DNA of 64,000 nt from Methylosinus sp. Ce-a6 (GTDB taxonomy: Bacteria; Pseudomonadota; Alphaproteobacteria; Rhizobiales; Beijerinckiaceae). Made by a program: the position numbers and the translations under genes. Below, piece by piece: positions 26,681-34,893 of this stretch. Within the stretch, counting starts at the first letter, position 1, and every line of letters starts with the position of its first letter. The notes below the pieces were generated by a model. It did no database searches. It was not told the DNA's origin and saw nothing but the letters and a program-made list of their open reading frames with translations. Where the stretch lies: contig NZ_BGJX01000012.1 in assembly GCF_009811655.1 (NCBI RefSeq), forward strand, positions 35,840-99,839, written 5' to 3'.

Positions 26681-27568
26681 ATGGCTCCTCGCGCGCGCGC
26701 CTATTGGCAGGGCTATCTGCGCCTCTCCCTCGTCTCCATCGGCGTCGAGCTCTATGCGGCGTCGGCGAGCGCCCAGACCACGGCGCTGCATCAGATCCAC
26801 AAGCCCACGGGCAAGCGCGTGCGCTACGAGAAGGTTGCGCCCGGCGTCGGTCCGGTCGATGCGGCCGATATCGTCAAAGGCTTCGAGATCGGCGACGATT
26901 CCTATGTCGTTCTCGAGCCGGACGAGCTCGACGAGATCAAGCTCGAGAGCGGCAGGGCGATCGAGCTCGTGCAATTCGTCGGACGCGACGAGATCGATCC
27001 GCGCTATTTCGAGAAACCCTATTATCTCGCGCCGGAGGGCGACGTCTCGACCGAGGGCTATGTGGTGATCCGCGAGGCGCTCAGTCGCGCGAACAAGATC
27101 GGCATCGGCCGTCTCGCCATGCGCGGGCGCGAGAGCATCGTCGCGGTGACGCCGCTCGGCAAGGGCCTGCTCGTCGAGACGCTGCGCTATGCGAATGAGC
27201 TGCGCGCCTATGAGCCTTATTTCGCCGAGATCAGCGAGGGCGAGAGCGATGCGGAGATGGTCGCGCTGGCGACCGAGCTCATCGAGCGCAAGACCGCGCC
27301 CTTCGATCCGAAGGTCTTCAAGGATTCCTACGCGGAGGCGCTGCGCGCGCTGGTCGAGCGCAAGCGCGAAGGCCGCGCGATCGTCACCACGGGCGAGGAA
27401 GAGCGGCGCGGCCCCGGCAAGGTCATCGATCTCATCGAGGCGTTGAAGCGCAGCGTCGGCGAGAGCGCGCCGAGGCAAGCGCGCAAGGCGCGCGCGGCCG
27501 CCTCGCCCGCCGCCAAGCCGGCGAAGACGCCGAGCGCGACGAAGGGAGCGGCCAAGAAGCGCGCCTGA
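26681..27568 (+). CDS. ku: Non-homologous end-joining protein Ku
   Basis: A 295-residue protein beginning APRARAYWQGYLRLSLVSIG, with the Ku core HKPTGKRVRYEKV, DIVKGFEIGDDSYVVLEPDE, YFEKPYYLAPEG and AFA-type RESIVAVTPLGKGLLVETL. The C-terminal tail (from about 260) is Lys/Ala-rich as in many bacterial Ku proteins. Ku binds DNA ends as a dimer and recruits LigD. ATG 26681 gives the conserved N-terminus. The ligase gene follows 19 nt later. Confidence 0.95.
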   Translation: MAPRARAYWQGYLRLSLVSIGVELYAASASAQTTALHQIHKPTGKRVRYEKVAPGVGPVDAADIVKGFEIGDDSYVVLEPDELDEIKLESGRAIELVQFVGRDEIDPRYFEKPYYLAPEGDVSTEGYVVIREALSRANKIGIGRLAMRGRESIVAVTPLGKGLLVETLRYANELRAYEPYFAEISEGESDAEMVALATELIERKTAPFDPKVFKDSYAEALRALVERKREGRAIVTTGEEERRGPGKVIDLIEALKRSVGESAPRQARKARAAASPAAKPAKTPSATKGAAKKRA

Positions 27569-27587
27569 CCGGCGCAAAAGGAGCGCC

Positions 27588-29201
27588 ATGGGTTCATCTG
27601 CGCGCTCGGCGCGTCGCGCGGCGCCTGCCGCTCCTTGTCCCCGCGCGCGGGGAGAAGGCGAGGGCGAGCCGCCGCTCGCGGCCCGTCGCGCCAAGCGTGA
27701 TTTTCGCCGAACCGCGGAGCCCGTCGGCGCCCTGCGGACGAAGGGGCAGGGCGCCTATGTCGTGCAGAAGCATCGCGCGCGTCGCCTGCATTTCGATTTT
27801 CGTCTCGAGCTCGACGGCGTGCTGAAGAGCTGGGCCGTGACGCGCGGCCCGAGCCTCGATCCGCGCGAGAAGCGCCTCGCCCTGCGCATGGAGGATCACC
27901 CGCTCGACTATGGGAGCTTCGAGGGAACGATCCCCGAGGGTCAATATGGCGGCGGCGAAGTGATGCTGTGGGATCGCGGCCGCTGGACGCCCAAGGGCGA
28001 TCCCCGCCGCGGCCTCGACGAGGGGCGCCTCGAATTCACGCTGCGCGGCGAGCGGCTCGAGGGCGGTTTCGCGCTCATCCGAACGCCGCGCCGCCGCGGC
28101 GAGAAAAAGAAGAGCGGCGAGAAAAAGGAGAATTGGCTGCTCGTCAAAACGAAGGACGCAAATGCCGACGCGGATTTCGATCCGATGCGCGAATGGACGC
28201 GCAGCGTCGCGACGGGCCGCAGCTTCGAGGAGATCGCGGCGGGCGAGGCCGCGCGCCGGCCTCTGCCGAAATTCCGCCGGCCGCAGCTCGCGACGCCGGC
28301 CGCCGCGCCGCCCCAGGGCGAGCATTGGCTGCATGAGATCAAGTTCGACGGCTATCGCGCGCTCGTCGCCACCGCCGGCGGCAGGAGCCGCGTCTACACG
28401 CGCTCCGGTCTCGATTGGACGAGCAAGTTTTCGGGGATAGCCGAGGCCGCCGCGCAATTGCCGGCGAGAAGCGCGCTCGTCGACGGCGAGATCGTCGCTC
28501 TGGACGAAAAAGGCCGCAGCGATTTCGGTCTCTTGCAGCAACTGCTGGAGAAGCGCCCGCGCGCGCTTTTCTTCTACGCATTCGACCTGCTGGAGCAAGA
28601 CGGAGAGGATGTCTCGGGAGAGACGCTGATCGAGCGCAAGTCGCGCCTCGCCGCGCTTCTAGAGGAGGCGCCTTCCGCCATACGCTACAGCGGCCATGTG
28701 GTCGGCGCCGGAGCGCGCTTTCTCGCCGAGTGCCGGCGAATGGGGCTCGAGGGCGTCGTCTCCAAGCGGATCGACAGGCCCTATCTCTCTCGGCGCACGC
28801 GCTCCTGGATCAAGGTCAAATGTCTCGGCCGCGACGAATTCGTCGTCGGCGGCTATCGACCTTCGACGAAGAAGGGGCGCGAATTCGCTTCGCTCCTGCT
28901 CGGCGAATTCGAAAATGGCGCGCTGCATTATCGCGGCCGCGTCGGCGCCGGCTTTTCCGACGGCGCGCTCGCCCGTATCGGCGCCGCGCTGCGCGCGCTC
29001 GCGCGCAAGAGCTCGCCCTTCGCCGCGCTTCCGGCCGAGATCGCGCGTCAGGCGCGTTTCGTCGCGCCGCGCCTCGTCGTCGAGATCGATTACACGGAGC
29101 GCACGAAAGAAGGCCTGCTGCGCCATCCGGTCTTCAACGGCCTGCGCGAGGACAAGCCGGCGCGGGAAGTGGGCGCGGACGCACCCGGAGGCGCGCGATG
29201 A
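27588..29201 (+). CDS. ligD: LigD N-terminal half: 3'-phosphoesterase and ATP-dependent DNA ligase domains
   Basis: A 537-residue protein. The phosphoesterase domain (about 50-175) has YVVQKHRARRLHFDFRLEL, MEDHPLDYGSFEG and PEGQYGGGEVMLWDRG with the metal-binding His/Asp residues. The ligase domain (about 220-530) has motif I KFDGYRAL (nucleotidyl Lys252), LEGVVSKR and WIKVKC. The polymerase domain usual in bacterial LigD is absent and encoded by the next gene, whose start overlaps this stop (ATGA). GGAG precedes the ATG by 5 nt. Residues about 10-26 are encoded by a dispersed repeat. Confidence 0.93.
   Translation: MGSSARSARRAAPAAPCPRARGEGEGEPPLAARRAKRDFRRTAEPVGALRTKGQGAYVVQKHRARRLHFDFRLELDGVLKSWAVTRGPSLDPREKRLALRMEDHPLDYGSFEGTIPEGQYGGGEVMLWDRGRWTPKGDPRRGLDEGRLEFTLRGERLEGGFALIRTPRRRGEKKKSGEKKENWLLVKTKDANADADFDPMREWTRSVATGRSFEEIAAGEAARRPLPKFRRPQLATPAAAPPQGEHWLHEIKFDGYRALVATAGGRSRVYTRSGLDWTSKFSGIAEAAAQLPARSALVDGEIVALDEKGRSDFGLLQQLLEKRPRALFFYAFDLLEQDGEDVSGETLIERKSRLAALLEEAPSAIRYSGHVVGAGARFLAECRRMGLEGVVSKRIDRPYLSRRTRSWIKVKCLGRDEFVVGGYRPSTKKGREFASLLLGEFENGALHYRGRVGAGFSDGALARIGAALRALARKSSPFAALPAEIARQARFVAPRLVVEIDYTERTKEGLLRHPVFNGLREDKPAREVGADAPGGAR
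27614..27664 (+). repeat. Dispersed palindromic repeat inside the ligD 5' coding region
   Basis: About 30 bp from 27614 (GCGGCGCCTGCCGC core) match 57367-57397 with a single substitution, and both continue into CCCCG...CGGGG-type hairpins. The copy here lies inside the ligase reading frame, in its non-conserved N-terminal stretch. Confidence 0.65.
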
Positions 29202-30085
29202 TCCGCCTCACCAATCCGGACAAGCCGCTCTATCCGGCCGCCGTCCATGTCACCAAGCTGAGGCTCCTCGATTATTGGCGGCGCGTCGCGCCGGCCGCGC
29301 TGCCGCATATCGCCGGGCGGCCGCTCTCGCTGCTGCGCTGTCCCAACGGCTCCGCGCGCGGATGCTTCTTTCAGCGTCATCACCGGCGCGGCCTGCCGAA
29401 GGGCCTCATCGCCGCGCCGATCGCCGGGAGCGATGGCGAAAGCGAAGATTTCCTCGTCATGGACGATCTCTCCGGGCTCGAAGGCGCGGCGCAGATCGAC
29501 GCGCTGGAGCTGCACATATGGGGAGCCCATATCGACAGCGTCGAGCGTCCCGATCGCCTCGTCTTCGATCTCGATCCGGACGAAAAGGTGTCTTTCGGGG
29601 AGGTCGAGCGCGCCGCGCGGGATTTCCGCGCTCTGCTCGAGGCGGCGGGGCTCGCGAGCTTCGCGCTGCTCACCGGCGGCAAGGGGCTGCATGTCGTCGC
29701 GCCGCTCGACGACCGGCTCGACTGGCCGGCTTTCAACCGCTTCGCCAGAGGCGTGGCGACGCGCCTCGCCGCGGATGATCCGGCGCGTTTCACGGCAGTG
29801 GCGACAAAGGCGCGGCGCGTCGGCCGCATCTATATCGATTATCGACGCAATGAGCGCGGCGCGAGCGCGGTCGCGCCCTTCTCGCCCCGCGCGCGGGAGA
29901 CGCCCTCGGTTGCGACGCCGGTCTCCTGGGAGGAGCTCGGCCGGCTCGAGCGCGCCGATTGCTATTCGCTCGACGCGGTCGAGAACCGCCTCTCTGCGCC
30001 GCGCGCCGATCCTTGGCCCGGCTATTTCGATCTGCGACAGGGCCTCTCGCCGGCGGCGCTGCGCATGTTCGCCGGGAAGCAATGA
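29198..30085 (+). CDS. ligD: LigD polymerase domain as a separate protein (archaeo-eukaryotic primase family)
   Basis: A 295-residue stand-alone POL domain: TNPDKPLYPAAVHVTK, GRPLSLLRCPNG, FFQRHH, the catalytic FDLDPDE (Asp124 and Asp126), LTGGKGLHVVAPL and IYIDYRRNERGAS. It fills gaps at broken ends during end joining. The ATG overlaps the stop of the ligase half by 4 nt, so the two polypeptides should be made in a coupled way. Split ligD genes are known in some lineages; the fused form is common elsewhere. Confidence 0.92.
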   Translation: MIRLTNPDKPLYPAAVHVTKLRLLDYWRRVAPAALPHIAGRPLSLLRCPNGSARGCFFQRHHRRGLPKGLIAAPIAGSDGESEDFLVMDDLSGLEGAAQIDALELHIWGAHIDSVERPDRLVFDLDPDEKVSFGEVERAARDFRALLEAAGLASFALLTGGKGLHVVAPLDDRLDWPAFNRFARGVATRLAADDPARFTAVATKARRVGRIYIDYRRNERGASAVAPFSPRARETPSVATPVSWEELGRLERADCYSLDAVENRLSAPRADPWPGYFDLRQGLSPAALRMFAGKQ

Positions 30086-30249
30086 TTCTTCAGGCTCCGC
30101 TTTCGCAAATTGTTCCGCCGCCCGGCGGCGCCATTCGCGTGACGCGGCCGCTCGCCTGCGGTCTCGCGGTCGCGGCGCTCGGTCGTCGAAAGCGTTCGAG
30201 GAACTTTCGCCGGCCCCGCCCGTTTTCTCATACGAAACAATGGAGGCGA

Positions 30250-30696
30250 ATGATGAAAGTCGAAGACATCATGACGCGTGACGTCTGCCTCGTCGAGCCG
30301 GATCAGACGATCTGCGACGCGGCGCGACGAATGGCCGAGCTCGACGTCGGCCTTCTGCCCGTCGGCGAGAATGATCGCCTTGTCGGCATGGTGAGCGATC
30401 GCGACATCGCATTGCGCGCCGTGGCCGCCGGCAAGGGCGTCGAGACCAAGATCCGCGACGTCATGACCCGCGACGTCCGCTATTGCTACGCGGACCACGA
30501 GGTGGAGGATGTCGCGCAGAACATGGCCGAGCAGCAATTGCGGCGTCTGCCCGTTCTCGATCGCCGCAAGCGGCTCGTCGGCATCGTGTCGCTCGCCGAT
30601 ATCGCCATGGATCGCGACGCCGGTCTCTCTGGCGCGGTTCTGCGCGGCGTCTCCCAGCCCGGGGGCCATCATTGCCAGAGCGCGCGCGCCGCGTGA
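30250..30696 (+). CDS. CBS domain-containing protein
   Basis: A 148-residue protein made of two CBS motifs: DIMTRDVCLVEPDQTICDAA...LVGMVSDRDIALRA and DVMTRDVRYCYADHEVEDVA...LVGIVSLADIAMDR. These bind adenine nucleotides and act as small sensors. Two adjacent ATG codons (30250, 30253) follow TGGAGG; the first is taken. The stop overlaps the GTG of the DUF3175 gene. The 164 bp between the polymerase gene and this one probably hold a promoter. Confidence 0.9.
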   Translation: MMKVEDIMTRDVCLVEPDQTICDAARRMAELDVGLLPVGENDRLVGMVSDRDIALRAVAAGKGVETKIRDVMTRDVRYCYADHEVEDVAQNMAEQQLRRLPVLDRRKRLVGIVSLADIAMDRDAGLSGAVLRGVSQPGGHHCQSARAA

Positions 30697-30986
30697 CCGG
30701 CGCGAACGGCGGCAAGCCGTCCTATTGGTCGGCCGAGGTCGGGCGCAAGAGCAATGCGCTGGACCTCGAGCCGGACGTCTTCAAGCTCGACGAGCCTATC
30801 GCCATCGCGCGCTCGCTCAAAACTTCGGCCGAGGCGAGTGGGCGCCGCAAGAGCGCGCCATTCCGCTCGGCAATGTCCATGCTGAATTTCTACATAAATC
30901 GCGCCGGCCGCAATCTGCCGGCCGAGCGCAAACGGGTATTGGAGGCGGCGAAGGGCGAGCTCAGGAGAGTCTTCGGACGGGCTTGA
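30693..30986 (+). CDS. DUF3175 domain-containing protein
   Basis: About 97 residues with SYWSAEVGRKSNALDLEPDV, FKLDEPIAIARSLK and MSMLNFYINRAGRNLPAERK, matching the DUF3175 pattern. Function unknown. The GTG start at 30693 overlaps the stop of the CBS gene (GTGA). The location after Ku, LigD and CBS genes is suggestive but not proof of a repair role. Confidence 0.8.
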   Translation: MTGANGGKPSYWSAEVGRKSNALDLEPDVFKLDEPIAIARSLKTSAEASGRRKSAPFRSAMSMLNFYINRAGRNLPAERKRVLEAAKGELRRVFGRA

Positions 30987-31069
30987 ATGTCACATCCGCC
31001 GCCGCCGAGCCGTCAAACACATATGAGCGACGTGAGGTTCGGCCGCGCTCGTCCTGCCGATGACGCGGC

Positions 31070-31504
31070 TCAGCCGTTGAAAGGGGCGAGCGCGGCTTTG
31101 ATCTTCTCGGCCTGCGCCTTCAGCTTCTCGCCGTCGGCCAGGGTTCCCGGCGGGCGCAGGGCGACGCCCTCGAAACGCGGCAGAATATGGAAATGCAGGT
31201 GGAAGATCACCTGTCCGCCGGCGCTCTCGTTGAACTGCTGCAGCGTCAGCCCGTCGGCGGAAAAGGCTTGCTTGGCGGCCTTGGCGACATGCTGCACGCG
31301 GGTGATGAGCGCGGAAAGGGCGGCCGGGTCTATGTCCAGGAGGCCGCGCGCGGGGGCTTTGGGAATGACCAGCACATGGCCTTCGGCGCGCGGCATGATG
31401 TCCATGATCGCGAGCGCCACATCGTCCTCATAGACCTTTTGCGAGGGGATTTCTCCGCGCAAGATTTTGGCGAACACATTGTCTTTGTCATAGGCTGCGG
31501 CCAT
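31070..31504 (-). CDS. HIT family protein
   Basis: A 144-residue protein with DNVFAKILRGEIPSQKVYED at the N-terminus and the histidine triad FHLHFHILPRF. Such proteins are nucleotide hydrolases or transferases (Hint-like). It lies 20 nt downstream of pheA on the same strand and may be cotranscribed. Confidence 0.92.
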   Translation of the reverse strand: MAAAYDKDNVFAKILRGEIPSQKVYEDDVALAIMDIMPRAEGHVLVIPKAPARGLLDIDPAALSALITRVQHVAKAAKQAFSADGLTLQQFNESAGGQVIFHLHFHILPRFEGVALRPPGTLADGEKLKAQAEKIKAALAPFNG

Positions 31505-31524
31505 GGGGCTCTCCCGGCTGAAAA

Positions 31525-32394
31525 CTAATCGCCATATTCGTAGGAACGCTTGTTCTCCATGCGGAAGCGATGCGCCGGATAGACGCCGATGATCTCCAAT
31601 TCCTTGGAAAAAAAACGCAATTCGTCGAGCGCGCGGGCGAGCGGCGGCTCGTCTGGATGGCCGTCGACATCGGCGAGGAAGCGAGTCGCCGCGAATTCGC
31701 CGTCGACCATATAGCTCTCGAGCTTGGTCATGTTCACGCCATTGGTGGCGAAGCCGCCGAGCGCCTTGTAGAGCGCCGCCGGCACGTTGCGCACGCGGAA
31801 GACGAAGCTCGTCATCGTCGGGCCATTGTTGGGCGCCGGCCGCTTCGGCGTCTTCGACAGCACGACGAAACGGGTCGTGTTATGCGCGGCGTCCTCGACG
31901 TCCTCGGCGAGAATGTCGAGGCCGTAGATGGATGCGGCGAGGCGCGGCGCCAGCGCCGCCTTGCTCTTGTCGTTCCATTCCGCCACCTCGCGCGCGGCGC
32001 CGGCGGTGTCGCCCGCCGTATGGGCGATAAGGCCGAGCTCGCGGATGATCCGGCGGCACTGGCCGAGCGCATGGACATGGCTATAGACGCCGCGGAGCGT
32101 CTCGCGCGTCGCGCCGCGCGGCGCCATCAGCTGAAAATGGATCGGCAGAAAATATTCGCCGATGATGTAGAGCCCGGCGTTGGGCAGGAAATGATGAATA
32201 TCCGCCACGCGGCCGGCGATCGAATTCTCGATCGGGATCATCCCCAGCGCCGCGACGCCCTCCGTGACCGCCGCGAACGCGTCCTCGAAGCTCGCGCAGG
32301 GCAGGGGCTCGCAATCGGGATAGGCGTCCCGGCAGGCGATGTCGGAATTGGCGCCGGGCTCGCCCTGATAGGCGATTTTCGGCCGCTCGCTCAT
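31525..32394 (-). CDS. pheA: Prephenate dehydratase
   Basis: A 289-residue protein with the dehydratase domain (AYQGEPGANSDIACRDAYP, PIENSIAGRV, and HNTTRFVVLS, which includes the TRF motif) and a C-terminal ACT regulatory domain (VPAALYKALGGFATNGVNMT, KLESYMVDGEF). It makes phenylpyruvate for phenylalanine synthesis, and the ACT domain allows feedback by phenylalanine. There is no chorismate mutase domain. The ATG overlaps the kdsB stop by 4 nt. Confidence 0.94.
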   Translation of the reverse strand: MSERPKIAYQGEPGANSDIACRDAYPDCEPLPCASFEDAFAAVTEGVAALGMIPIENSIAGRVADIHHFLPNAGLYIIGEYFLPIHFQLMAPRGATRETLRGVYSHVHALGQCRRIIRELGLIAHTAGDTAGAAREVAEWNDKSKAALAPRLAASIYGLDILAEDVEDAAHNTTRFVVLSKTPKRPAPNNGPTMTSFVFRVRNVPAALYKALGGFATNGVNMTKLESYMVDGEFAATRFLADVDGHPDEPPLARALDELRFFSKELEIIGVYPAHRFRMENKRSYEYGD

Positions 32395-33137
32395 CGACGG
32401 CTCCGTTGGAGTTCGGCCTGCTCATCGCGCAGGCGTTGCAGATCGGCGCTGGTATCCACCCCACGCGGGGCTTTGTCCAGGATCATGGCGTCGATGCGCA
32501 TCCCGGCCTCGAGCGCCCTCAGCTGCTCCAGCCGCTCGCGAATCTCGAGCGGGGAGGGCGGCAGGCCGGCAAAGCGCGCGAGCGCCGCGCGGCGGAAAGC
32601 ATAGACGCCGATGTGGTGATAATGCGGCCCCTCGCCGTGCGGCGCCGGGGCGCGGGTGAAATAGAGGGCGCGCATCCGCCGCGGGGCGACCTCCGAGCCG
32701 ATCAGCTTGACGACGTCGGGATCGTCGCGCTCGCTCAGGCCGGCGGGCGCCGCGAGCGTGGCGATATCGACAAACGGGTCCGCGAGCGGCTCCAGCGCGG
32801 CCGCGAGCGCGCCGGGCGGAATGTCGGGCTGGTCCCCCTGCAGATTGACGATCACGTCATGGGCCGCCGCCGGGTCGAGCGCCGCCGCCGCCTCACTGAC
32901 GCGGTCGCTGCCGCAGGCGTGAGAGCCGCCGGTCGTCACCGCGCGGCCGCCGGCCGCCTCGACGATGCGGGCGATCTCGTCCGAGTCCGTCGCGACCGCG
33001 ACCGGCCCGATCGCGGCGGCGAGGGCCTTTTCCAAGACATGAAGGATCATCGGCCGGCCGGCGATCGGCGCGAGCGCCTTGCCCGGAAGGCGGGAGGAGC
33101 CCATTCGGGCGGGGATCACGACGAGCGGACGGACCAT
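32391..33137 (-). CDS. kdsB: 3-deoxy-manno-octulosonate cytidylyltransferase
   Basis: A 248-residue protein starting VRPLVVIPARMGSSRLPGKA, with ATDSDEIARIVEAAGG, NLQGDQPDIPP and YHHIGVYAFRRAALARF. It activates Kdo with CTP for lipopolysaccharide inner-core synthesis. ATG 33137 is chosen as it begins at the conserved core; an upstream ATG at 33194 would extend into repeat sequence. It is translationally coupled to pheA. Confidence 0.94.
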   Translation of the reverse strand: MVRPLVVIPARMGSSRLPGKALAPIAGRPMILHVLEKALAAAIGPVAVATDSDEIARIVEAAGGRAVTTGGSHACGSDRVSEAAAALDPAAAHDVIVNLQGDQPDIPPGALAAALEPLADPFVDIATLAAPAGLSERDDPDVVKLIGSEVAPRRMRALYFTRAPAPHGEGPHYHHIGVYAFRRAALARFAGLPPSPLEIRERLEQLRALEAGMRIDAMILDKAPRGVDTSADLQRLRDEQAELQRSRR

Positions 33138-33188
33138 GACTTGGAACGGCTCTCCTTTGTCCGGCCGCCGCTCGCGCGGTCGGCTTTG

Positions 33189-33281
33189 GAACATTCGGAC
33201 AAATCATGTCCGAATGTTCTAAAGCTACTTGAATTCGCATGTTCTTTTCCGAAAACCGCTTCGCACTTTTCGGGAATATGC
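33189..33281. repeat. Two adjacent palindromic repeats upstream of kdsB
   Basis: 33189-33219 is a perfect 13-bp hairpin, GAACATTCGGACA/TGTCCGAATGTTC with a 5-nt loop. 33237-33281 is a second imperfect palindrome (CCGAAAACCG...CGGG flanked by GCATGTTC/GAATATGC) of a type I associate with Rhizobiales intergenic repeats. They fill the gap between kdsB and the lipoprotein gene. Confidence 0.6.
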
Positions 33282-33282
33282 G

Positions 33283-33690
33283 TCAGTAGGCGCTCTCGTC
33301 CTCGCCGACCCAGCCCTTGGCGGAGCGCACGAAGTGGAGCGTGCCCTCGGCCTTCAGCACTTCGCCCTTCTGGAAGCTCTGGTTCTGCGCCAGGCCGAGA
33401 TAGGCGCAGCGCCCGCGCGAGCGCTCGTCCGCGCAATTGGCCTCATAGGCCTCGGGGAACTGCACCTCGGCCTCGTACCAGAGCTCATAGGCTTCGGCGC
33501 TCGGCGTCTTCAACGCGCGTCCATCGGTCTTCCTGAAGGAGATCAGCTTGCCGCCGACGCCCTGCTTGGAGAGCAGATTGCGCAGCACCTTGGCGCCGAT
33601 TGCGTCATTGGGCTCGCGCCCGCCGCTGCAGCCGGCGAGCGCCAGCGCGACGACGCTCGCCAGCGCCAATCCGAGACCTCGCATCGTCAT
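33283..33690 (-). CDS. Hypothetical lipoprotein
   Basis: A 135-residue protein with a lipoprotein signal (LALASVVALALAGC, lipobox LAGC with Cys near residue 22), followed by a soluble domain (GAKVLRNLLSKQGVGGKLIS, AYELWYEAEVQFPEAYEANC, KGEVLKAEGTLHFVRSAKGW). No family recognised beyond a general lipoprotein. GGGAGGAACAAAG directly precedes the ATG at 33690. Confidence 0.75.
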   Translation of the reverse strand: MTMRGLGLALASVVALALAGCSGGREPNDAIGAKVLRNLLSKQGVGGKLISFRKTDGRALKTPSAEAYELWYEAEVQFPEAYEANCADERSRGRCAYLGLAQNQSFQKGEVLKAEGTLHFVRSAKGWVGEDESAY

Positions 33691-33703
33691 CTTTGTTCCT
33701 CCC

Positions 33704-33764
33704 GCGCCCTGGCGGCGCATTTTTGCCGCGCCCTGGCGGCGCTCTTGCCGCGCCCTGGCGGCGC
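33704..33764. repeat. Three tandem GC hairpin units
   Basis: GCGCCCTGGCGGCGC occurs at 33704-33718, 33728-33742 and 33750-33764, spaced 24 and 22 bp apart. Each unit can form a small GCGCC/GGCGC hairpin. They lie just upstream of the lipoprotein start and would be in its 5' leader. The following DNA to about 34085 shows no convincing gene. Confidence 0.75.
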
Positions 33765-34089
33765 TCTTCTTCGGCGGCGATGAACCGCCCGTTCTCGCGG
33801 CCCCCGGCCGGGTGGGTTTGCCACAAAGCTCGGTCCCGAGCAAAGGCGGCGTGGACGGCCATCCGCCGCAGGCGCGCGGCAACCGCCGGAGCGCGGGCGG
33901 CTCGTTGCGCAACCCGCTGTTTTCGGCTTCATATCCTGAAATTTGTAGAAAATCTTGCCAGATGGTTGCATTTTTATGCAGCTGAGCTAACTTCGGCCAT
34001 GCCAAAACGAGGTGCGCGTCAGGCAGCGTCGGGGCAAGAAAAAGAAGAACCCGAGACGTGCTTTCTGCGTTCGATGCGTATCGGCAAAC

Positions 34090-34250
34090 AACTTCGAATA
34101 CCCTGCGGAGTGCTCAGGTCCGCCGCATCTCCTGGGTCCGTGGGGTTGGCCGGCTGGCGTTGGTTGGAGTGGCCTCCTTAAAGCCAGCGCCAGTCGGCCG
34201 CCTTCGTTTCGGCGGAGACGAGGCGGTCGACGGCCGGCAGGCGATGGGGG
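34090..34250 (+). ncRNA. Candidate 6S RNA (ssrS-like)
   Basis: About 160 nt that fold as a long imperfect hairpin. The ends CCCTGC and GCAGG...GGGG can pair. Inside, GGCCGGCTGGCG pairs with CGCCAGTCGGCC (one G-U). The 5' side ATACCCTGCGGAGTGCTC and TCCTGGGTCCG resemble what I recall of alphaproteobacterial 6S RNA. A strong terminator follows at 34270. Short open frames across it have no good ribosome binding sites. Identification is from memory of the family pattern only. Confidence 0.42.
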
Positions 34251-34269
34251 AGAAAAATCTTCCATCCTG

Positions 34270-34319
34270 AAACGAAACGAGCCCGGAACGGAAATCCCGT
34301 TCCGGGCTCGTTTCGTTTA
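34270..34319. terminator. Long bidirectional terminator hairpin
   Basis: A 22-bp perfect stem running AAACGAAACGAGCCCGGAAC onward with a 5-nt loop (AAATC), returning to GTTCCGGGCTCGTTTCGTTT. It lies between the 6S-like candidate (plus strand) and rpmG (minus strand) and can serve both. Confidence 0.88.
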
Positions 34320-34363
34320 TCGGCGCCCGCCGCGAGGGTGGAGGCGGGAGGGCCCGCCTCGCC

Positions 34364-34531
34364 TCACTTGATCTTGGTTTCCTTGAACTCGACATGCTTG
34401 CGCACGACGGGATCGTATTTCTTGAACACGAGCTTCTCGGTCTTCGTGCGGGCGTTCTTCTTGGTGACATAGAACGTGCCCGTGTCGGCCGTCGACAGAA
34501 GCTTGATTTTGATCATGGCGGATTTGGCCAT
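34364..34531 (-). CDS. rpmG: 50S ribosomal protein L33
   Basis: A 55-residue protein [20 protein letters not shown] with [16 protein letters not shown] and a KETKIK C-terminus, the standard L33 without the zinc cysteines (C-minus form). It forms part of the large ribosomal subunit near the E site. Confidence 0.96.
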   Translation of the reverse strand: MAKSAMIKIKLLSTADTGTFYVTKKNARTKTEKLVFKKYDPVVRKHVEFKETKIK

Positions 34532-34893
34532 TGCCGTCAGTCCTGAAATCGTGAGGGGACACTCTCGCTCCGGTCCCGATCCATCACGAACCCGGCGGCG
34601 AATTGGCCGGCACCATAAGGACGCGGGCGCCTTTGTCAAGGCGGCCGGACGCGGGCCGCGTCATGCCCGCGCTTGTCGCGGGCATCCACGCCGGGACATT
34701 GCGGCGCGCGGGGAGAAGAGGCGGCATTGTTCCGCTCTTGTTCTCAGCTTTCCGGAGCGTCGTGGGTGTCGCCTGACGTCGAATTGCGGCCCTCGCCGCC
34801 AATATGGCTCCATCCTTGCTTGATGATTCACGACGGGAGCGAGGCGCGCTCGACACTTCACAAACGCGCAGCCTCGCCCTCCACCAGCGGAAC
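34532..34893. other. 362-bp gap with a REP-like palindrome
   Basis: Between rpmG and the aminotransferase-like gene. It contains ATGCCCGCG-CTTG-TCGCGGGCAT at about 34662-34685, a perfect hairpin of a type common in Rhizobiales intergenic DNA. Promoters for both flanking divergent genes must lie here. No gene is seen. Confidence 0.5.

Noticed and set aside
33999..34181. Possible small basic protein beginning PKRGARQAASGQ
   Set aside because: No ribosome binding site, no family, and it overlaps the structured RNA candidate.
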